Shown here: positions 11,166 to 22,199 of the stretch, in pieces
Position numbering within the stretch: position 1 is the stretch's first letter
Layout of the letters: every line of letters starts with the position of its first letter
Source of the DNA: Axinella damicornis
Taxonomy: Eukaryota > Porifera > Demospongiae > Axinellida > Axinellidae
Length of the DNA: 64,000 nt
Assembly: GCA_963931865.1 (NCBI GenBank)
Contig: OZ007518.1
Span: forward strand, 6,750,570-6,814,569
Direction of reading: 5' to 3'
Translations under genes and position numbers: made by a program
Notes under the pieces: generated by a model
The model's database searches: none
What the model saw: only the letters and a program-made list of their open reading frames with translations
What the model was told of the DNA's origin: nothing

Positions 11166-11630
11166 TTGCACTAACCCAGTACTTGTACATGTTCTTTCCT
11201 TAGTTTGCTACATGGGTAGTAGGGGGCAACATTACACAACATTACACAATGAGACACATAGCCAACACCAAAATTTAATATATAGGCCAAAGGCATGTAA
11301 ACAGTGGTTTAGGTATAGGCCATGTAAACAGTGTTTTAAGTAGGCATTGTAAACAGTAGGCCTTATAAACCGTAGACCATGTAAACTGTGGTCAGGAGTT
11401 ATTATTAGGGCTCATACACATCATAGGACAGTGCACTATATGTTATGTATTATGGTCTGGCTCTACGCCAACATCCAAAACTGGTACACAAACATTTACA
11501 CAGTGGCCTGCTCCAATAGCACCTCACTTCAGTGTTGTGTATGGCCCTTTGACCTGAATGTCAATCACCACATGCCACCTAGTCAGCACTAAATGTGGAT
11601 CGAGCTTTCATTCACATGTGTTACACACCT

Positions 11631-11668
11631 TGACGAATGCAACCCACTATAGTGGGTTGCATTCGTCA
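11631..11668. repeat. 38-bp perfect palindrome
   Basis: TGACGAATGCAACCCACTA followed immediately by its exact reverse complement, without a loop. It may be the tip of an inverted insertion; no gene depends on it. Confidence 0.9.
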
Positions 11669-11769
11669 ATGCTGAATGCGTAGGTGAGCAATGATGACTC
11701 GTAGCCTCACACGCTGTGGGACTACGCATCCTCAGCATGCATTCTGAAACTCGCTTTGGTGGTGGAGAT

Positions 11770-11915
11770 ACAAACATATTTTGTCGTGCCATTGGCCGCC
11801 ATTGCTTGATCGCTCTTCGACATTGGTTGTCAATATAGTCCTACAAAGGCCCCACAAATATTCTGACCACGCAGCTGTGATCGCTGTCGTTCACTGACGC
11901 TTACATGTTGTAACT
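11770..11915 (-). repeat. Dispersed repeat, family R1, inverted copy
   Basis: Its reverse complement shares CATGTAAG(C/T)GTCAGTGAAC and (G/T)GTGGTCAGAAT with 47455-47510, along with the GGCCGCCATTGCTTGA/GAGCAATGGCGGTC segment at 47380-47400. A non-autonomous element is likely, but the ends are not defined. Confidence 0.55.
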
Positions 11916-11957
11916 CACGACTGATGTTAGGTTGAAATTCAACCTACGGCAATATGA

Positions 11958-12262
11958 ACATCATTGGAACGTTCCACTTGTGCTGATCACAATGGTGCAA
12001 ATCCCAGCTTTGTATCTGCTTCGTAAGCCCAAGATACCAAGCATAGCTCTTACCTGGCATAATTCCTACTCCATACAAGTATATCCATTATTTAATGAAT
12101 TTGAATGAGATATGAAGCTTGTTAGTGTGCCTCAACATGAAAAGCACCTTCCAGTAATGTGCTAAAATGCAGCAAAATGGACATCAGTGAAAGCTCCTTT
12201 CATGCTGATCTCAATGGTGCAAATCCCAGCTATATATCTCTGCCCCCAAAACCTAGCATAGT
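11958..12262 (+). repeat. Pair of direct repeats about 223 bp apart
   Basis: The segment at 11958-12050 (ACATCATTGGAAC then CAATGGTGCAAATCCCAGCT) is repeated at 12181-12262 with roughly 75% identity by eye. No ORF is attached. Confidence 0.6.
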
Positions 12263-12691
12263 ATAGATTGAAGGTGACACGGACCAACAGCAATCACTTG
12301 ATGGAAGCTTTCTTTTCCATAGTTACATTCAAAATTGGGCAATGGCTAGATTTCCTACTGGCATGTTGACTGTCCGGATCACATATCACGTGATACTCTC
12401 GGCCTTTGCCTGCTATAGGAATACTGGTTTGTCCTGTTTGCAGGATACTGTGTGATGATGTGATGTTGGTCGTCCTTCCTCAGGGCCTTTGCGGTGGTGG
12501 CGTCAGCCCTGGGCGTCCCCTCCCTGCTTCCCTTCCAGAAAGCCGTGTGCACAGCAAAATCCTGGCAGGCAAGTGGCAGCCACCAACAGTGACTTTGGGA
12601 TTATAAGTAATGCTGGTAGCATGGATGTAATCATTATGGGAACTGGAGGAAAGTCTCCCAGCTCAAAGAAGACTGTGTGCTAGTGGCTTCC

Positions 12692-12737
12692 TAGCCTTGT
12701 TCCCAGGGCCTACTGTGCATGGCTGGGAACCAGGCTA
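12692..12737. mobile_element. 46-bp Mutator-like micro-MITE
   Basis: Termini TAGCCTTGTTCCCAGG and CTGGGAACCAGGCTA leave only about 15 bp between them. It is flanked by GTGGCTTCC (12683-12691) and GTGGCTTCA (12738-12746). It sits in the first intron of the SF3B1 pseudogene. Confidence 0.8.
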
Positions 12738-12746
12738 GTGGCTTCA

Positions 12747-12793
12747 TAGCCTCGTTCGCAGGCAATACTCAGCGTGGCCTAGGAACGAGGCTA
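12747..12793. mobile_element. 47-bp Mutator-like micro-MITE, adjacent copy
   Basis: TAGCCTCGTTCGCAGG to CCTAGGAACGAGGCTA, flanked by GTGGCTTCA (12738-12746) and GTGGCTTCC (12794-12802). It shares the middle 9-bp duplication with its neighbour, so the two copies stand head to tail on three repeats of one target. Confidence 0.8.
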
Positions 12794-14799
12794 GTGGCTT
12801 CCCTGCAGGCTCCTCTGTGTATGGTTTCCCTAACGGTCCTGCTGTGGGTGTGCACAGGATGGATGCATGGCATTTAAGTTGAGACCCACATTCTTTCAGT
12901 AATCACTATATACACTAAATGACTTTCTGAGCTAGGGAGGGACAAACTTTCAAAGCAAGGGGCTGGAAACGAGACTAGCTAAACATTACAGTTGACTTAT
13001 TATACCTGCAACATGCAATGTAATTCCACCCCAAGCTAGGGGGATTTTTTTTTGTAAACTGTCTATGGGGGGAAGTGAATATTAACAGTGAATTATCTGT
13101 GCAAGGTGGTGTTTGTGACCCCTGCTACTCTCTCACTGTCTGCACCCCTGTCACCTGACTGTAATCAGCGTTACTAATCTTACTCTATTTCACGATTCTC
13201 ACCCGCGTTCAGGCATGCCACACTGGGATCAAGAAGACCGTGCAGCAGATTGTCATCCTTATGGGCTGATAACGGCCTCGTGGATGAGCAGCAGAAAGTC
13301 TGTACCATACTTCCCTTGACCTCGCTGCCCTGCCCGAGGCCGCCACACCATAATTATGGGATAGTGGTGTTGACTCCGTGTTGGTGTAACTCTGGAAGGG
13401 AATCAGGTGAGAGGGTGGCAAGGGAATTGGAGAGGGGCAGGGAGGAAGTGGAGTACAGGAACCTGTTACAGGAATACTCCTCTCATGTTGTGTCTCTCTC
13501 TGTCTCCCAGAGCTCATCACAGTAAGGGTCTGGCAGCATTCATGAAGGCCATTGGCTACCTCATTCCTCTGATGGACAATTGATCTGCCAACTACTATAT
13601 GCGTGAGGTCAGGGTGATCCTCATCCAAGAGTTCGACGACGCCAACTTCTCAACATTTTACTTCAATCATGTGGTTCACTTGTGGATTTCAATGCCTATA
13701 ATTGATCTGGAACAGGACTTCCTTACTATCAAGCACAAAGTTATGCTCAACTATTCGACCATTTTCAAGTTCTTTGATGCCTCTAAGTACTTGTAAGCTA
13801 AGCTATTTTTGTCCACGTAGATTTGAAGTAGCTGTTTCCTTGTACATCTTCTAATATATATCTACCCTACCTGCACCAGGAACCGGTTGCAGTCTGTGAA
13901 TGTTTCCAACGAAGTATAATTATCTGTATCACCACTCCGCTTGATAACTATGTCCTGAAATGTTGTGAAGTGATACGATAATAATTATGATTCATGCATG
14001 GATATCCACCCTTCTGATGAAACAGCAATTAAGTTTCATTATGAATAGAAGATCTACACTTTGTTCATTCGGTTATCACAGTTTCAACTAGAATATATAG
14101 CAACTAACAAGGCTCACTCAATGTGGCAATAAATTAAGGGAGAAGCTCAATCTCTATCACCATCACTAAAGATACCCACCCACTAATGAAGATCTATACA
14201 TCAGTTCTGGGAACTGTTGCTGCAATGTCGTGTACTGCAACAGCAACCATAAGGTTGAGACAGGCATGCACAGAGGGCCGGCCGGAGCATATCAACAGCA
14301 ACAAGTCTTGTTGATTGTATAGCATGAAGAACAGCTAGCCTGTATTAACTTCATTTCTCAGACCCACAGTCCTATATACACTTTGCAGTGTTTTCCAAAC
14401 TGCAGATGTACAAGGCCGGGGAACAAGGCTAGCCTGCAGAGCACAGATTGAGCATGCCAACTTTGATTATGGTAGGAGCATGCCAACTTTGATTATAATA
14501 GGAGCACAAGAGAAAAACATTACTCTGCACACACAAATGCCCACAGGTTACTCAAGATGGCTCTGACCGTGCACGCCGTAATGCATAATAATAATAATAA
14601 TATATGTCAGCATACTCTCATAGCCTATGTTAAATTAAGATATGGAAGCAAACTTTTGCACATGCTCCGGTAAGGTGATCTGTACTGTACATGCGTATTT
14701 GAGATGAGGCCTGATCATGACAGACGGTGGGTGTTTGCCATGAGTCTGCATAGTTGTAGAATTGGTGGTACCACTATATAGTCTCCTGCTTGAAGGCAA

Positions 14800-15295
14800 A
14801 TTGACTGAATATGGTCCAGACTAGAGGTGTTGGTAAAAAACCCCAAGGTACTTGGAGCTTTGAACTTGTTCTAGCACCTGATCAGGCAGCCAGATAGAGT
14901 TGGGGATGCTTGTCAAACGCTTTGCGTATATCGAAAATGACATAGCAAACTGGTTTACCATCATCCACGCTTCTCAGCCAATTGTCGGTATATAGGGCAG
15001 AGCCTGTTGAATGCCCAGCGCGAAAGCCCCATTGGTGGAAAGCGGATGATGACTCAGATGTAGCTAACTCTTCAAGAATGAGTGAGGAGACATGCCTCAT
15101 GCCTCAAGACTCCAAGCAAGGAGATAGGGCGATAGACAGAGAGGTCCATAGATTTGAGAATTGGTGTGGCCAGTTATGAGGAAGAGGTCAAACAACTTAG
15201 TCACAATGGCTTTGAGCATGCGGGTTGAGATTCTCTCTGGTCGGCCCGTTGGCCTCTGAGATTGAAGGAGTGACAGTACTACTTCCAGTTCCTCA
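14800..15295 (-). pseudogene. LINE (CR1/Jockey-like) reverse transcriptase fragment
   Basis: On the minus strand the order is KAIVTKLFDLFLITGH, then VYRPISLLGVL, HVSSLILEELATSES, WGFRAGHSTGSAL and VCYVIFDIRKAFD. These are the RT0 to RT3 blocks of non-LTR retrotransposons, the last being the first catalytic Asp region (block A). The central catalytic part, including any F/YxDD box, is deleted: PQLYLAA is followed within a few codons by QSSKYLGV, which belongs to the thumb side. Frameshifts occur near 15110 and stops near 14850. It is the 3' continuation of the relic at 16130-17251, with the tyrosine recombinase fragment at 15319-15800 lying between. Confidence 0.8.
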
Positions 15296-15318
15296 CATCA
15301 GTGCTAGAAAACTACAAA

Positions 15319-15800
15319 CTAGAACATCTCAAGCTCGTTGAAATGGAAAAATCCAGAGATATTAAGTAGACAGACCGTCATCATCCGTACTTCCAATAGT
15401 GATGCTGATTGCCAGGCCATCATCTTCCGTAGCAACTGGGGTGCTACAGGCTCCTTTTTGATCGTTGGCCTCCCTGCCATGTGGTGTGCATATTTTCGCA
15501 TTGTTTTCACTGTGGGGTGTGACGTTGGTGATTGCAATCCTCCTAGATCATGTCCCCAAGCCAGCACATTCATTGCATCATCGACTGTCTTAGCTTCTGT
15601 TGTGTCCAGGCAAATGTAGCAGGTACAAAGATATGTGAGCTGGCTGAGCCGGAAATTGGGGTATTTCTGGGTACTGTTCTGCCCACTTCTTCCACCACTC
15701 AACTGATCTAGTGTACCGTGTGGACTCAGCTCAAAGTTGTTGGGATACACGCTGCCAATTCTTTAGTTCCTGAATTTTCCCAAGGTCTTGCATGGCAAAC
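15319..15800 (-). pseudogene. Tyrosine recombinase (XerD-like, transposon type), N-terminal part
   Basis: In one frame (about 15790-15610) the minus strand reads STRYTRSVEWWKKWAEQYPE and SLYLLHLPGHN, the core-binding (SAM-like) helices. In the next frame (15600-15319) it reads HPTVKTMRKYAHHMAGRP, IKKEPVAPQLL and VCLLNISGFFHFNELEMF, the region leading to the first catalytic Arg (consensus ...GFLR..E). The Arg position here is His. The frame ends at a stop and the catalytic half is missing. It sits between the endonuclease and RT parts of a LINE, so it is probably a nested insertion. Unlike the copy at 9 kb it retains the N-terminal half. Confidence 0.7.
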
Positions 15801-16129
15801 AATTCTAAATGTGACGGTACAGAAAATGACAAATAATTATAGTGTCCTTCAACCACTTAGCTATTTCCACAGATTACTATTCATTGCCCACCATACAGGA
15901 GAGCTAACAACTGCTGTACTCTTCCGGTCATGCTCTTATATTCCCCCTGGGAATGCCCCACTAATATGAGAGCTATGTTTCTGTCGAATTCCCACTGCTT
16001 TGCTATAGTCAACCGATAGAAACAACAACTCCTGAAGCACCCATGCATTGTTTACATCATCAGGAAAATGTGGTCCCAGTTAAAAGTATTTAGCAACTCA
16101 CTCAAGCCTTAAGTGCCAGTATGTTTTCC

Positions 16130-17251
16130 TGCTGGGGGCTTCCTGGTGTCGAACAATCCACTTTGGCTGGGGAGGTCACAAGGGCAAGCTTGATCAGGGT
16201 AGATTTGCCAGTACTGAAGGTATGCGTGGTACTAGGAACAACCTGCACAAGAGAAAGCTGGACAGAAGTGTTAGCAGTCTCTGGTACAAATTGTGAGAGG
16301 GATCTATGTTAAATTCTCCCACTAATACAAAATTAGATAAATAGGATGGGTGGACACTTTCTACAAAATTGAATATTATTAACAGATGAACTAAGGGGAT
16401 GATACAAAACAGCTAAACTGTGTGCACACTGTACAGAAACAAGACCTGTTACAAAACATGAACATTATAAACATCAAACCTTACAGTATCGTAACCAATA
16501 CTTATTTCAGCAGCTGCAATATCTGGGCAGAACCAGCTTTCAACAACACAGATGGCATCAGGCTGGTGAAGTGCTACAAGTGCATGTAGATTGTCCAATT
16601 TTGGCAGTCAAGTTATTTGCATTCTTATACAATAATGAGAAAGAACCAGGCCTAGATTGGATTGGGTAAAAGTAACTGTGGGATGTTCATACGCTTGCCA
16701 CGGGAACCAACTGTGGACCAGGCGTCCGAGCTATTTTGCATATAGTTGCAGCATCTCATGGATTCCCTTGCTAGTACTTCTGACAGCGCTGTTCGCAACT
16801 CTGCTACTTCGGTCTTCAGGGCGGTAATACAGTCCCGCAAGTCCAACATCTTGATTTCATGCAGCTTTTTGAGGCATGAAAGGCAAGCATAAGCACCAGC
16901 AGCAGTCTTGAACTCATTTCCAGAAGGCTCGCTATTTGTGCCTTCGCTATGATTGGCAGAGTGGAGTAATACTACTTCAGGGTATACAGCACCAATAGTA
17001 CTGATAGTCACCCAATGTCCTTCTTGACCAGTGTGTAGTATCTGGACAATCTCCTTTGTCTCTCTGATAAAGTTCACGGTCAAACAACAAATAGTAACGC
17101 TTTGACACCCGGAAACTTCTGAAACTGGAGATGGTAGGCAACAATCTGGGAAAAGTCTGGATAGAACCCTCCTTCGTAGACAGGGGTACTTGAAGATGGT
17201 TATGTCAGGAAGGCATTCAGGTTGCCCATGCAGAATACCTTGCTTGATCAA
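16130..17251 (-). pseudogene. LINE N-terminal region and APE endonuclease relic, with an Ulp1-like fragment
   Basis: Reading down the minus strand: TKEIVQILHTGQEGHWVTIS (about 17060-17000) looks like the His-box strand of Ulp1-type Cys peptidases found in transposons. YACLSCLKKLHEI followed by a coiled coil (LKTEVAELRTALSEVL, about 16900-16770) and STVGSRGK looks like the end of a PHD finger plus coil of CR1-type ORFs. At 16600-16470, ALHQPDAICVVESWFCPDI and GYDTVRFD form the endonuclease block with the catalytic Glu. At about 16340-16150, EFNIDPSHNLYQRLLTLLSS and ALVTSPAKVD follow. Several stops and frameshifts are present, so it is dead. Between the Ulp1-like and coil parts the frame is continuous, which may be a chance fusion of two elements. 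Confidence 0.7.
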
Positions 17252-17439
17252 GTTGGCTCAGGGATGGCATTGGAGGAGGGAGGGGTGAGCTAGTTTCACG
17301 ATGGAGGTCAGACGAGAAGCTGTGGTCTGGTAAATGACTGCTGTTAGACTTGGAGAGCGGTCAGTCTTACGAATGGGTGCATGTGGTCTTGCCTGGAGGT
17401 GGAGTCAGATAAGGCTAGAGGTGTACTCCATTGACATGG

Positions 17440-18700
17440 CTCATCACATGACCAGGGTACTGCAATGTGTACAACCCTTTCTTCTTTGTTATGACAAATG
17501 GGCCCACATACTTTGCATCCATCTTGCCTCCTTTTCTTTTCTTTTCCTTGTAATGTAATCCTTCTTAAGGATTTTGACGCCTACCTAGTAGGCTTTGGGG
17601 TTGGCATGTTTGCAATCGATTGTAGACCTACTTCTGTTTTTCCTGGGCCAACATATATAATATTGGTTATTGCCTCATCGAGTCATTGGAGCCGTTCAGC
17701 TGCCATTCTTTCCACCTTGAATGGTGGTAGGTCCCTAGTATCCATGACCCTGTCCAGGCAAACGTCAGCTGTGTCTTTGCGCATTTCTATGTCAACGGTG
17801 AGGGTGGGTTACCAGCCGAACATGATGGGCGTAAAGCATGTTGATGATTCATGCCTTGACGTGTTACATGCAGACACACGTATCGTCCCACTTCTCCCTC
17901 TTGATAGCAGAAAACTTGACCAGCATGGTTTGGAGGATTTGGCTAAACCTTTCATCGAGACCGTTTGCCTACAGAAAAAAGGAAGTAGGTTATTTTATGA
18001 AAGCTTAGTCTTGTATACAGCCCTCACACAACCATATCCCTTAGATTGAGGTTACACTTGCAGGAGCAACATTATTGGGGCTAACTCCACATAGACATGT
18101 AAACCGTGCCTATACATCATTCCATATAATTATAAACACTTCTGCAAATAACTGGTAGTTGTATGGATCTGAGGACCGCCACTGTTGGGTTAATCACAAT
18201 GTTGTACTAAGCACATACCTGGGGATGGTATGCAGTAGTGAGACTGTTGAATTCGAAGGAGCTGCAACAGTTCGTTCCCTGGCCCATTCACATGAATATC
18301 TGTAACATGATTCATAAGACATAGTATGTGTTGAATCGAATGAAATGCGATTGATATGTAGGCTAATAAATGCTACACCAAGATTGCAGCTTCGAGATAG
18401 CATATGGAAATGCCATGGAAAATGCAACAGCTAGCTACACATGCACACAACAAAGTGAACACACACCTTGAAGAGGGCATCAGCAACTCCAGGTGCACAC
18501 TTTGAAGGGAGCATCTACAGTGTGAGGTTATCCCATTTTCTGACTCAGGCAGTGGTCCCACAAAGTCGATGCCAATATGGAAGATGGGGATTTGACTGGA
18601 TTGGATGCTCTGGGGCATCGGTTAGCTTGCTAGCAAGTGCCACACCTAGCAACCTGAGTGGAGCAGTCAAAAAATCAACACATTAAGGTTCCTCCATTGT
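17440..18700 (-). pseudogene. Ty3/gypsy-type retrotransposon integrase relic
   Basis: Minus-strand order: a Cys pair, CSTQVARCGTC (about 18665), standing for the second half of the HHCC zinc finger; then IFHIGIDFVGPLPES (about 18580), the start of the DDE core; a long decayed stretch; then FTPIMFGW and LTVDIEMRKDTADV (about 17830-17770), matching the conserved SPFxLMFGRE...P segment after the core; and finally RKGGKMDAKYVGPFVITK (about 17530), the C-terminal integrase barrel. Several frames are involved, so it is a pseudogene. No LTRs, RNase H or reverse transcriptase were found in 18.7-19.8 kb. That interval holds only unrecognised short frames. Confidence 0.65.
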
Positions 18701-20346
18701 AATGGAAGTGGGGGCTAGGAGGAATGAGGCAGGGGAGTTCATTAGTAATGACATCACTTTCACACTTTGTATGTACTGTGCGAGAAATGGAACTGGGGAG
18801 ATTCAGGGGCGGTAATGCGCATGACCTTCATACTACTTGTACTGCACATACCATGTCTTGCACATCCTTCCTCGTCCCAGCTTGAAACGCTCACTGATCA
18901 GACGACACCATTTACTGCTTCTCCTCAGACTAGTCTGGTGACCTGAATGGAACAATTGCAGAATGACCATTTAGCTAAGTAGACATGGAGAGAGAAAGTG
19001 CAGAGAAAGTGTATGACTGTCTATAGCTAAGTGTAGGAGGCTTAGTTAGACCACAAATTGACACAAGCACAAGCCAATTGATCTGCTTGGTTTCGGTTCT
19101 CACCTTGGCTAATAAAGCTCCCCATCCTTCATGACAAAGTTGGTACACCTCCACCAGGTCTCCTAGCTGCTTCCTCGCCTCAAGTCCATAGCCGTCTTTT
19201 GACATGTTAGGTTGGCATTTTCACTGCGTGCTTGACACTTACACCTCCATCTCGCAGGACCACTTCTGGTACAGGTGGACAGCAACCAGGGCGACCAATT
19301 TTGGTTGGCCCCGAACAAAAATTTTTGTTACAGTCACGCCTCATCTCAACTGTATGAGACCGATCTTACATTTTGTGCTGGCTAGAAAGATGGGACAAGC
19401 ACCAGCAGAGAGCAGAAGAACTATGAAGCGTACCCAGGGGAGCCGACTGATAAGTGTCCAGCTACGATGCAATCTTCTTGTGGATCGAAAAGACGGCACT
19501 AACTGGAGTTTCACCACTTGTATCACTGCTAGCTACATATCCCTTCAGCGGTTATGGATATTACCTACCTTGTTGCAGCTTTCTAGCTTCTCTGTAGCTG
19601 TGGATCTGGATGGGAATATGAATAACCCATTGCAACAAGAATCCATGACATCTACCGTGGTTCACGTGAAGATTCCCCAGCCTAACATAGCTTGGTTGTA
19701 GCTTTATATTAACCGATTATAGGCTATAGATGCCAATCGGTGTCTTGCGTACATAATATTATGCTGTGAAGGGTAGTAGTCATGGCGATGGCAAAGCTGT
19801 ACTACAGCCATAGGCAATTAGCTACAACTGGTCTTGGTTGCATGCTTTATTATTAGTCTGAGTACGTATCTAGCGCCCACCCCCATAGGCTGTTCAGCGG
19901 CGTTCTAATGTCCCCAAACCCTGGACGCTTAATACGTACTCTACGGTATATATGCGAAATATATAAGAAAACTGATCGATCCGTTGTACTATACAATTTG
20001 TGTGTCCATAACTGGTTTGACCGACCCAAGCAGCCACTATCTGCCCATGTCACCTCGCATAGGATTTGTCTTGTAATGCGTTAGACAGAAGATATCTTCC
20101 AAAAGCTGTTATAACTGAGCCATTTATATACGTACACTGTCAAAGAAGCTGTGTTAGACATGTATACATATCACTCTTCACAATAATGGCAAAAATAGGA
20201 CCATCACGACAAGACAGATTTTGAATGTAAACAGGAAGTAGCACCTCCACTGGGTGATGTCATAATACCATTTCATGAGCTGGTACCAAGTTTCACTTGT
20301 GTTTACCCTGCACACACACATATAGATTGATGACATCAACACCCAG

Positions 20347-20917
20347 CTGGGCCAGGGGAGGACCAGGACTGGGACTAAGAGGCAGAGGGAGCCTGAACAA
20401 ACAACATCAAAACGTGCTCGGCTCGTCCGGGCCCGGTCCTGGGTCCTCCCAACCTCCGCCGCCCAACACCACCCCCTCCACCCAAGGCAACACCACCCCC
20501 TCCACCCAAGGCAACACCACCTCCTCCACCCAAGGCAACACCACCCCCTCCACCCAAGGCAACACCACCTCCTGCACCCAAGGCAACACCACCCCCTCCA
20601 CCCAAGGCAACACCACCTCCTCCACCCAAGGCAACACCACCTCCTCCACCCAAGGCAAAACCACCTCCTCCACTCAAGGCAACACCACCTCCTCCACCCA
20701 AGGCAACACCACCTCCTCCACCCAAGGCAACACCACCCCCTCCACCCAAGGCAACACCACCTCCTCCACCCAAGGCAACACCACCCCCTCCACCCAAGGC
20801 AACACCACCTCCTCCACCCAAGGCAACACCACCCCCTCCACCCAAGGCAACACCACCTCCTCCACCCAAGCCAATCCTGGGTCCGGCCAACCTCCTCCAC
20901 CGCCCAAGCCCACTCAG
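20347..20917 (+). pseudogene. Repeat-bearing exon, copy 1 (frameshifted relative to copy 2)
   Basis: It is bounded by an AG acceptor (ACACCCAG|CTGGGC) and a GTAAAG donor after ACTCAG. Length is 571 nt, not a multiple of three. Compared with copy 2 it lacks 14 bp just before the repeats (GGCTC|GTCCGGG), so the upstream frame (KRQREPEQTTSKRARL) runs out of register with the repeat frame NTTPSTQG. The alternative ATG at 20332 (MTSTPSWARGGPGLG) does read through NTTPSTQG into QPPPPPKPTQ, so a different start could rescue it. Function unknown; the repeat region would be a Thr/Ser/Pro-rich disordered segment. Confidence 0.45.
20466..20872 (+). repeat. 24-bp minisatellite, 17 units
   Basis: The unit is GGCAACACCACCTCCTCCAC plus CCAA (24 bp), alternating with a CCCCCT variant. 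In the frame that reaches the donor it encodes NTTSSTQG or NTTPSTQG. Because the unit is a multiple of three and lacks stops, five or more frames stay open, so open frames alone prove nothing here. Confidence 0.92.
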
Positions 20918-21355
20918 GTAAAGTTTTCCAGTCATGTAAACTGGTGAGCAAAGGACTGGAGCCATCATTAAAATGTATGAAACAATTCTGAGAGTTCTAT
21001 TGTGATGCCACTTCAGTGTCACAGGACTATTACCTGCCCACATAAATGTTAGAGCTCTTAATCGACTCTGCCTCTTTTAGGATCATGTATATTTCTGTTT
21101 GAATGGATGCTGGCTGGGATGAATTTACTGAATGGCAATCGCAGTAACTTAAACAGTCAAATGAGGATCTCTATAAGGCTGGGTCAGTTTAATAATTCTG
21201 TATTCGATCTGCATTACGCGAAATTGATTGAGACACGACTGCACAACTGCTCTTGCAAACACATGCTATCGCATATAGTATGCCCATACCTAAGGTGTGT
21301 GATTAACCAAGCAATGGCTTAATAATCTCGAAGTGGTGCGGCCAAAATGTTAGGA

Positions 21356-22170
21356 AATTGCCATTAATTATAACACTGAAAATTGCACTTTGAAAGGTAC
21401 ACATAGAGCAGCTTTTCGCTCAATGGCCTTACAAAGTCTATGTCATGAGATTTCAATTTACCTCTACCAACTAATAATTACTCATGCTTGTGGTGTTCTT
21501 TGTGTTTAGCTCTTTATAATTATTATTGTACTTAATTAATTTTGGCACTCCGTATGATTTACAGTCCTGCCTCAGTGCAGTTTGTCCGCTACTCATCCTT
21601 CTTTATTCACCCATCCTTTTGATAACGTATTTCTTCACACTCAAAAACAAACAAGTAATGTTTGTTTTTGAAAGGCAGAAATTAATAGACTGATGCTTTG
21701 GATTGCAGAAACAAGTGCTGCATAGTGCTTCAAATAACACAACTGTGCCGTGAGTAAGAGCCACACCTTCTCACCAGCTTGTCGGTACACTTTCACGAGG
21801 ATCTAGGAAGCTACGTATGTACGCAGGGTGGTCAACTGCTCAAAAGAAATGAACACCGCCCTCGAATAATTGCCACACCAAACTGAACTACAAAATAAAT
21901 AAATGCTGCTGTGTCTATTTGCGGAAATTCCAAGTCGAGTTTCATTGTTTGGCTGGCTGTTGCTCCACGTGTGGGCCCTGCAGCTGTGGATAGGGACTTT
22001 CTACTCAGTGTCAGTGCTTGTTCAGCCCTTTTTTGTGGCTGCTAACACTGCTTATTCCACAGACAGCAAATTTCATGGTGCCCAGCATTTATAGCCTTTG
22101 GTATTATTTTGTTTTATTCATACTGAAATCCCCAGTGATCAGGTTTGACTTGTCAAAACAATGAAGCCTT
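21356..22170 (+). repeat. Dispersed repeat, copy A
   Basis: It shares long blocks with 22200-22700 and 23950-24410: CATTAATTATAACAC, GAACACCGCCCTCGAATAAT, GGCTGGCTGTTGC, TATTCCACAGACAG and GAAATCCCCAGTGATCA. Copy C leads directly into LINE endonuclease sequence, so this may be the 5' region of that LINE family. Confidence 0.75.
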
Positions 22171-22199
22171 CAAACTCAACAAGAGCAAGAAATATATTT

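Larger units (their letters stand above)
12484..13640 (+). pseudogene. SF3B1: SF3B1 (splicing factor 3b subunit 1) pseudogene fragment, introns retained
   Basis: Three blocks match the HEAT-repeat region of SF3B1, the U2 snRNP scaffold that contacts the branch site. Block A (12484-12568) reads [20 protein letters not shown] and ends SWQ. Block B (13213-13406) reads HTGIKKTVQQIVILMG, then after a roughly 45-bp deletion and frameshift GLVDEQQKV and, out of frame, ALPEAATP to LWKGIR. Block C (13511 on) reads KGLAAFMKAIGYLIPLMD, a TGA, then ANYYMREVRVILIQEF. Introns lie between the blocks: 12569-13212 with a GC donor (CAG|GCAAGT) and TTCAG acceptor, and 13407-13510 with GTGAGA and CTCCCAG. Retained introns mean a DNA-level duplication, not a processed copy. 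In-frame stops, the deletion and a frameshift make it non-functional. After about 13640 the frame stays open to 13796 but no longer resembles SF3B1. Confidence 0.88.
19840..21192 (+). repeat. Segmental duplication, copy 1
   Basis: From TGCATGCTTTATTATTAG (19840) to CTGGGTCAGTTTA (21192) this is nearly identical to 27648-29070, apart from the central repeats and small indels. It holds about 500 bp of upstream sequence, the repeat-bearing exon, a GTAAAG donor, a short intron and a second putative exon start (TTTTAG|GATCATGTATA). The two copies lie in the same orientation about 7.8 kb apart. Confidence 0.9.

Noticed and set aside
19853..20053. Small minus-strand ORF conserved between the two duplicated loci
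   Set aside because: It starts at GTG, lies in a recent duplication where all sequence is conserved, and has no recognisable domain.
20297..21043. Long Gly-rich and Trp/Cys-rich open frames on the minus strand across the 24-bp array
   Set aside because: The unit is 24 bp and has no stop in several frames, so long open frames on both strands are a by-product of the repeat; no start context or splice sites support them.
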